A program made the translations under genes and the position numbers. The notes below the pieces were generated by a model that worked only from the letters and a program-made list of their open reading frames with translations, did no database searches and had not been told where the DNA came from. 64,000 nt of DNA from Pseudomonas agarici (GTDB taxonomy: Bacteria; Pseudomonadota; Gammaproteobacteria; Pseudomonadales; Pseudomonadaceae), in NCBI RefSeq assembly GCF_900109755.1, contig NZ_FOAR01000011.1, positions 62,001-126,000 on the forward strand, in the 5' to 3' direction. How positions within the stretch are numbered: the first letter of the stretch is position 1; every line of letters begins with the position of its first letter. Shown one piece after another: positions 61,603 through 64,000 of the stretch.

Positions 61603-63704
61603 TGGATCGAGTGATCAATCTGCTCAACCAGATCGCGCTGGCGGCCATGCGCCGCTCGGAAATCGTCGGGGCCTTCGTCGTACTCGCCATCGTCTTTATG
61701 ATGATCACGCCGCTGCCGACCGGCTTGGTGGATGTGCTGATCGCGATCAATATCTGCATTTCCTGTCTGCTGATCATGTTGGCGATGCACTTGCCACGTC
61801 CCCTGGCGTTCTCGACCTTTCCCTCGGTGCTGCTCATCACCACCATGTTTCGCCTGGCGCTATCGATCTCCACCACGCGCCTGATCCTGCTGAACCAGGA
61901 TGCCGGGCATATCGTCGAAGCCTTCGGCCAATTCGTGGTCGGCGGCAACCTGGCAGTCGGCATGGTGATCTTCCTGATCCTTACTGTGGTGAACTTCCTG
62001 GTGATCACTAAGGGTTCCGAGCGGGTCGCCGAAGTCGGCGCGCGGTTCACCCTCGACGCCATGCCCGGCAAGCAGATGTCCATCGACAGTGACCTGCGCG
62101 CCAACCTGATCAGCGTCCAGGAAGCCCGCCGCCGACGCTCCGAACTGGGCAAGGAAAGCCAGTTGTTCGGCGCCATGGACGGCGCGATGAAATTCGTTAA
62201 CGGCGATGCTATCGCCAGCCTGATCATCGTCGCGATCAACATGATCGGTGGTATCGCCATCGGCGTGGTCCAGCATGGCATGAGCGCCTCTGATGCCGTG
62301 CAACTCTACACTGTGCTGACCATCGGCGACGGCCTGATTGCACAGATTCCGGCGCTGCTGATTTCGGTGACTTCGGGGATGATCATCACCCGTGTCTCGA
62401 ACAACGACACCCCTGGCGTTGAGGCCAATATCGGCCGCGAGATCGCCGAGCAGATCACCAGCCAGCCTAAGGCCTGGCTCATCGCCTCGGTGGCAATGTG
62501 CGGCTTCGCTGCCCTGCCCGGCATGCCCACCGCCGTGTTCATCGTCATCGCGCTGATCTGCAGCAGCGGCGCCATACTGCAAATGCAACGGGCCAAGCCC
62601 AAGGCGCCACAGGCCCAGCCGACCGTCGTCGCGCCGGAAAACAATGGCAAGGAAGACCTGCGCACCTTTATCCCCAGTCGCCAGTTCCTGCTGCAATTTC
62701 ACCCACAACAGAACCTGGCGCAGATCGAAGAACTGGTCAGCGAAATCCGTCAACGACGCAACCGCCTGGTGGTGCAGTACGGTCTGACGCTGCCGTCCTT
62801 CATCATCGAAGCCGCCGACCACCTGGAGCCTGACGAATTCCGTTTTTCGGTCTACGAAGTGCCGTTGCTCAAGGCCACTTTCAACCAGACCCACGTCGCG
62901 GTCGATGCCCAAGCGCTCGATGCAAGCTTGTTCGAGCAGGCGGTGGCCGGCAGCCTCGACCGCCAGGAAAGCCAATGGGTGTGGATGCCCGCCGATGCGC
63001 CTCAGCTACAGGTCGAGCAACTGGAAACCGTTAGCGCCAGCACCCTGATCGTCGAACGCATGGAGCGCGCCTTGCAGGCTTGTGGCCCGCAATTTATCGG
63101 TTTGCAGGAAACCAAGGCGATTTTGAGCTGGCTGGAATCCGAGCAACCCGAGCTGGCCCAGGAGATGCAGCGGGTTCTGCCATTAGCGCGCTTCTCTGCC
63201 GTGCTGCAACGCCTGGCCTCGGAGTGTGTACCGCTGCGGGCGATTCGCGTGATCGCCGAAACTCTGATCGAACACGGCCAGCACGAACGAGATGTCACCG
63301 CCCTTACCGACTACGTGCGCATCGCCTTGAAGTCGCTGATCTACAACCAGTACAGCAGCCCCGCAGGTCTGCTGGTGTGGCTACTGACCCCGGAAAGCGA
63401 AGGTATCCTGCGCGACGGCCTGCGCCAGACCCAGACCGAAACCTTCTTTGCCTTGAACAGCGAGACCAGCTTGCTGCTGGTGCAGCAACTGCGCATCGCC
63501 TTTCCCCTACGCACCAGCGAACGCGCGGTGCTACTGGTGGCCCAGGATTTGCGCAGTCCGTTGCGGACCCTGCTGCAAGACGAGTTCCATCATGTACCGG
63601 TGTTGTCGTTCGCCGAAATCAGCAACGCCGCCGAAGTCAAGGTACTGGGGCGCTTCGATCTGGAAGACGATATGCAACCACTGGAGGACGAGTATGCGGC
63701 CTGA
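61602..63704 (+). CDS. hrcV: HrcV, inner-membrane export gate (FHIPEP family)
   Basis: 700 residues. The N-terminal half (about 15-330) has eight transmembrane helices and the family motif TRLILLNQDAGHIVEAFGQF, then FVLDAMPGKQMSIDSDLRAN. The C-terminal cytoplasmic domain (about 350-690) includes the segment VLSRLLAEGV-like LQRLASECVPLRAIRVIAET. It forms the nonameric export ring. Position and overlap with hrpJ match P. syringae hrpJ-hrcV-hrpQ. Confidence 0.93.
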   Translation: MDRVINLLNQIALAAMRRSEIVGAFVVLAIVFMMITPLPTGLVDVLIAINICISCLLIMLAMHLPRPLAFSTFPSVLLITTMFRLALSISTTRLILLNQDAGHIVEAFGQFVVGGNLAVGMVIFLILTVVNFLVITKGSERVAEVGARFTLDAMPGKQMSIDSDLRANLISVQEARRRRSELGKESQLFGAMDGAMKFVNGDAIASLIIVAINMIGGIAIGVVQHGMSASDAVQLYTVLTIGDGLIAQIPALLISVTSGMIITRVSNNDTPGVEANIGREIAEQITSQPKAWLIASVAMCGFAALPGMPTAVFIVIALICSSGAILQMQRAKPKAPQAQPTVVAPENNGKEDLRTFIPSRQFLLQFHPQQNLAQIEELVSEIRQRRNRLVVQYGLTLPSFIIEAADHLEPDEFRFSVYEVPLLKATFNQTHVAVDAQALDASLFEQAVAGSLDRQESQWVWMPADAPQLQVEQLETVSASTLIVERMERALQACGPQFIGLQETKAILSWLESEQPELAQEMQRVLPLARFSAVLQRLASECVPLRAIRVIAETLIEHGQHERDVTALTDYVRIALKSLIYNQYSSPAGLLVWLLTPESEGILRDGLRQTQTETFFALNSETSLLLVQQLRIAFPLRTSERAVLLVAQDLRSPLRTLLQDEFHHVPVLSFAEISNAAEVKVLGRFDLEDDMQPLEDEYAA

Positions 63705-63722
63705 TGATCCAGGGAGTTGTGC

Positions 63723-64000
63723 ATGATGTACGAGCTGCGGGTCTTGAATGGCCTGCACCAGGGTGCCGCGTTGCCGTTGGTGGGCGAACAGTGGTTGATC
63801 GGTGCCGACGCCGAGCAGGATCTGGCTCTCTACGATCCTGGCGTGGCACCCCGTCACTGCCGGCTGACGCGTAGCGCCGACGGCTGGACTCTGAACGCCG
63901 AAGACAGCCTGATCAACGACGATGAAGGCCATGCCCACCACGTCACCGAGCTGGCACCGAATCAGACCTTCGCCCTGGGCAATGTCTGGTTGTGCCTGGC
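63723..64000 (+). CDS. hrpQ: HrpQ / YscD-family FHA protein, 5' part only
   Basis: The frame starts with ATG ATG at 63723 (AGGGAG upstream) and runs off the window. About 92 residues are visible: MMYELRVLNGLHQGAALPL, then a forkhead-associated-like domain with LIGADAEQDLALYDPGVA and RHCRLTRS. This is the cytoplasmic domain of the HrpQ/YscD inner-ring component. It starts 18 bp after hrcV. Confidence 0.85.
   Translation, partial: MMYELRVLNGLHQGAALPLVGEQWLIGADAEQDLALYDPGVAPRHCRLTRSADGWTLNAEDSLINDDEGHAHHVTELAPNQTFALGNVWLCL

Noticed and set aside
61860-62975. 371-residue minus-strand open frame
   Set aside because: Antisense shadow of hrcV.

Overview
The window looks like a chromosome segment of a plant-associated Pseudomonas of the fluorescens lineage. 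The evidence is GC-rich coding sequence, Pseudomonas-type REP hairpins, an AapJQMP-type amino-acid transporter, a type VI Hcp cassette, and the start of an Hrp1-family type III secretion locus in the order hrpK-hrpL-hrpJ-hrcV-hrpQ. The species assignment is inference.

Positions 1-12.04 kb are accessory DNA. They hold iterated 23-bp and 94-bp repeats, a tRNA 3'-end-like fragment, a serine recombinase, an orphan membrane protein and a lipoprotein. A small integrative module follows (47-codon ORF, excisionase, tyrosine integrase). Overlapping the integrase end is a gene whose HEPN RxxxxH domain is split by a -1 frameshift at an A7 tract; it is a candidate phage-defence gene. Next come IS3 debris, a truncated gene, and an hcp-effector-immunity cassette whose effector has a glycine-zipper C-terminus. 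The block ends in a deleted, frameshifted IS21-family istAB remnant.

Positions 12.3-24.4 kb are amino-acid metabolism. One operon encodes a polar amino-acid ABC transporter, an FAD amine/amino-acid oxidase and an Lrp-family regulator. A frameshifted EamA exporter with a His-rich tail follows. A LysR gene is divergent from a tightly coupled aapJQMP-isoaspartyl peptidase operon. Positions 24.5-30.1 kb (minus strand) hold a response regulator, a hybrid histidine kinase and a TonB-dependent receptor in one overlapping operon.

Positions 30.5-38.9 kb form a polysaccharide island. It contains a fused mannose-1-phosphate guanylyltransferase/AGE-epimerase, two glycosyltransferases, a Wzm/Wzt-type ABC exporter, an FkbM methyltransferase and a DoxX protein. 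The central part is AT-richer than its surroundings, and an IS66 TnpB remnant lies at the right edge. Positions 39.2-46.5 kb encode catabolism of an unidentified organic acid: AtoE-type transporter, family III CoA-transferase, LysR, CitE-like lyase, amidohydrolase and a twin-arginine-exported MmgE/PrpD protein. A lipoprotein-type gamma-glutamyltransferase and an HBM-domain chemoreceptor follow.

Positions 50.8-64 kb are the type III secretion region. An effector-chaperone pair (Cys-His-Asp transglutaminase-like effector plus CesT-type chaperone) is preceded by a canonical hrp box. An unrelated SDR/LysR pair separates it from an hrpK-hopP1-hopAA1 operon with its own hrp box. hrpL has a sigma-54 GG-N10-GC promoter and upstream phased direct repeats. 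The divergent hrpJ-hrcV-hrpQ operon has a third hrp box. The circuit read from the DNA is: sigma-54 plus an enhancer-binding activator makes HrpL, and HrpL fires the three hrp-box promoters.
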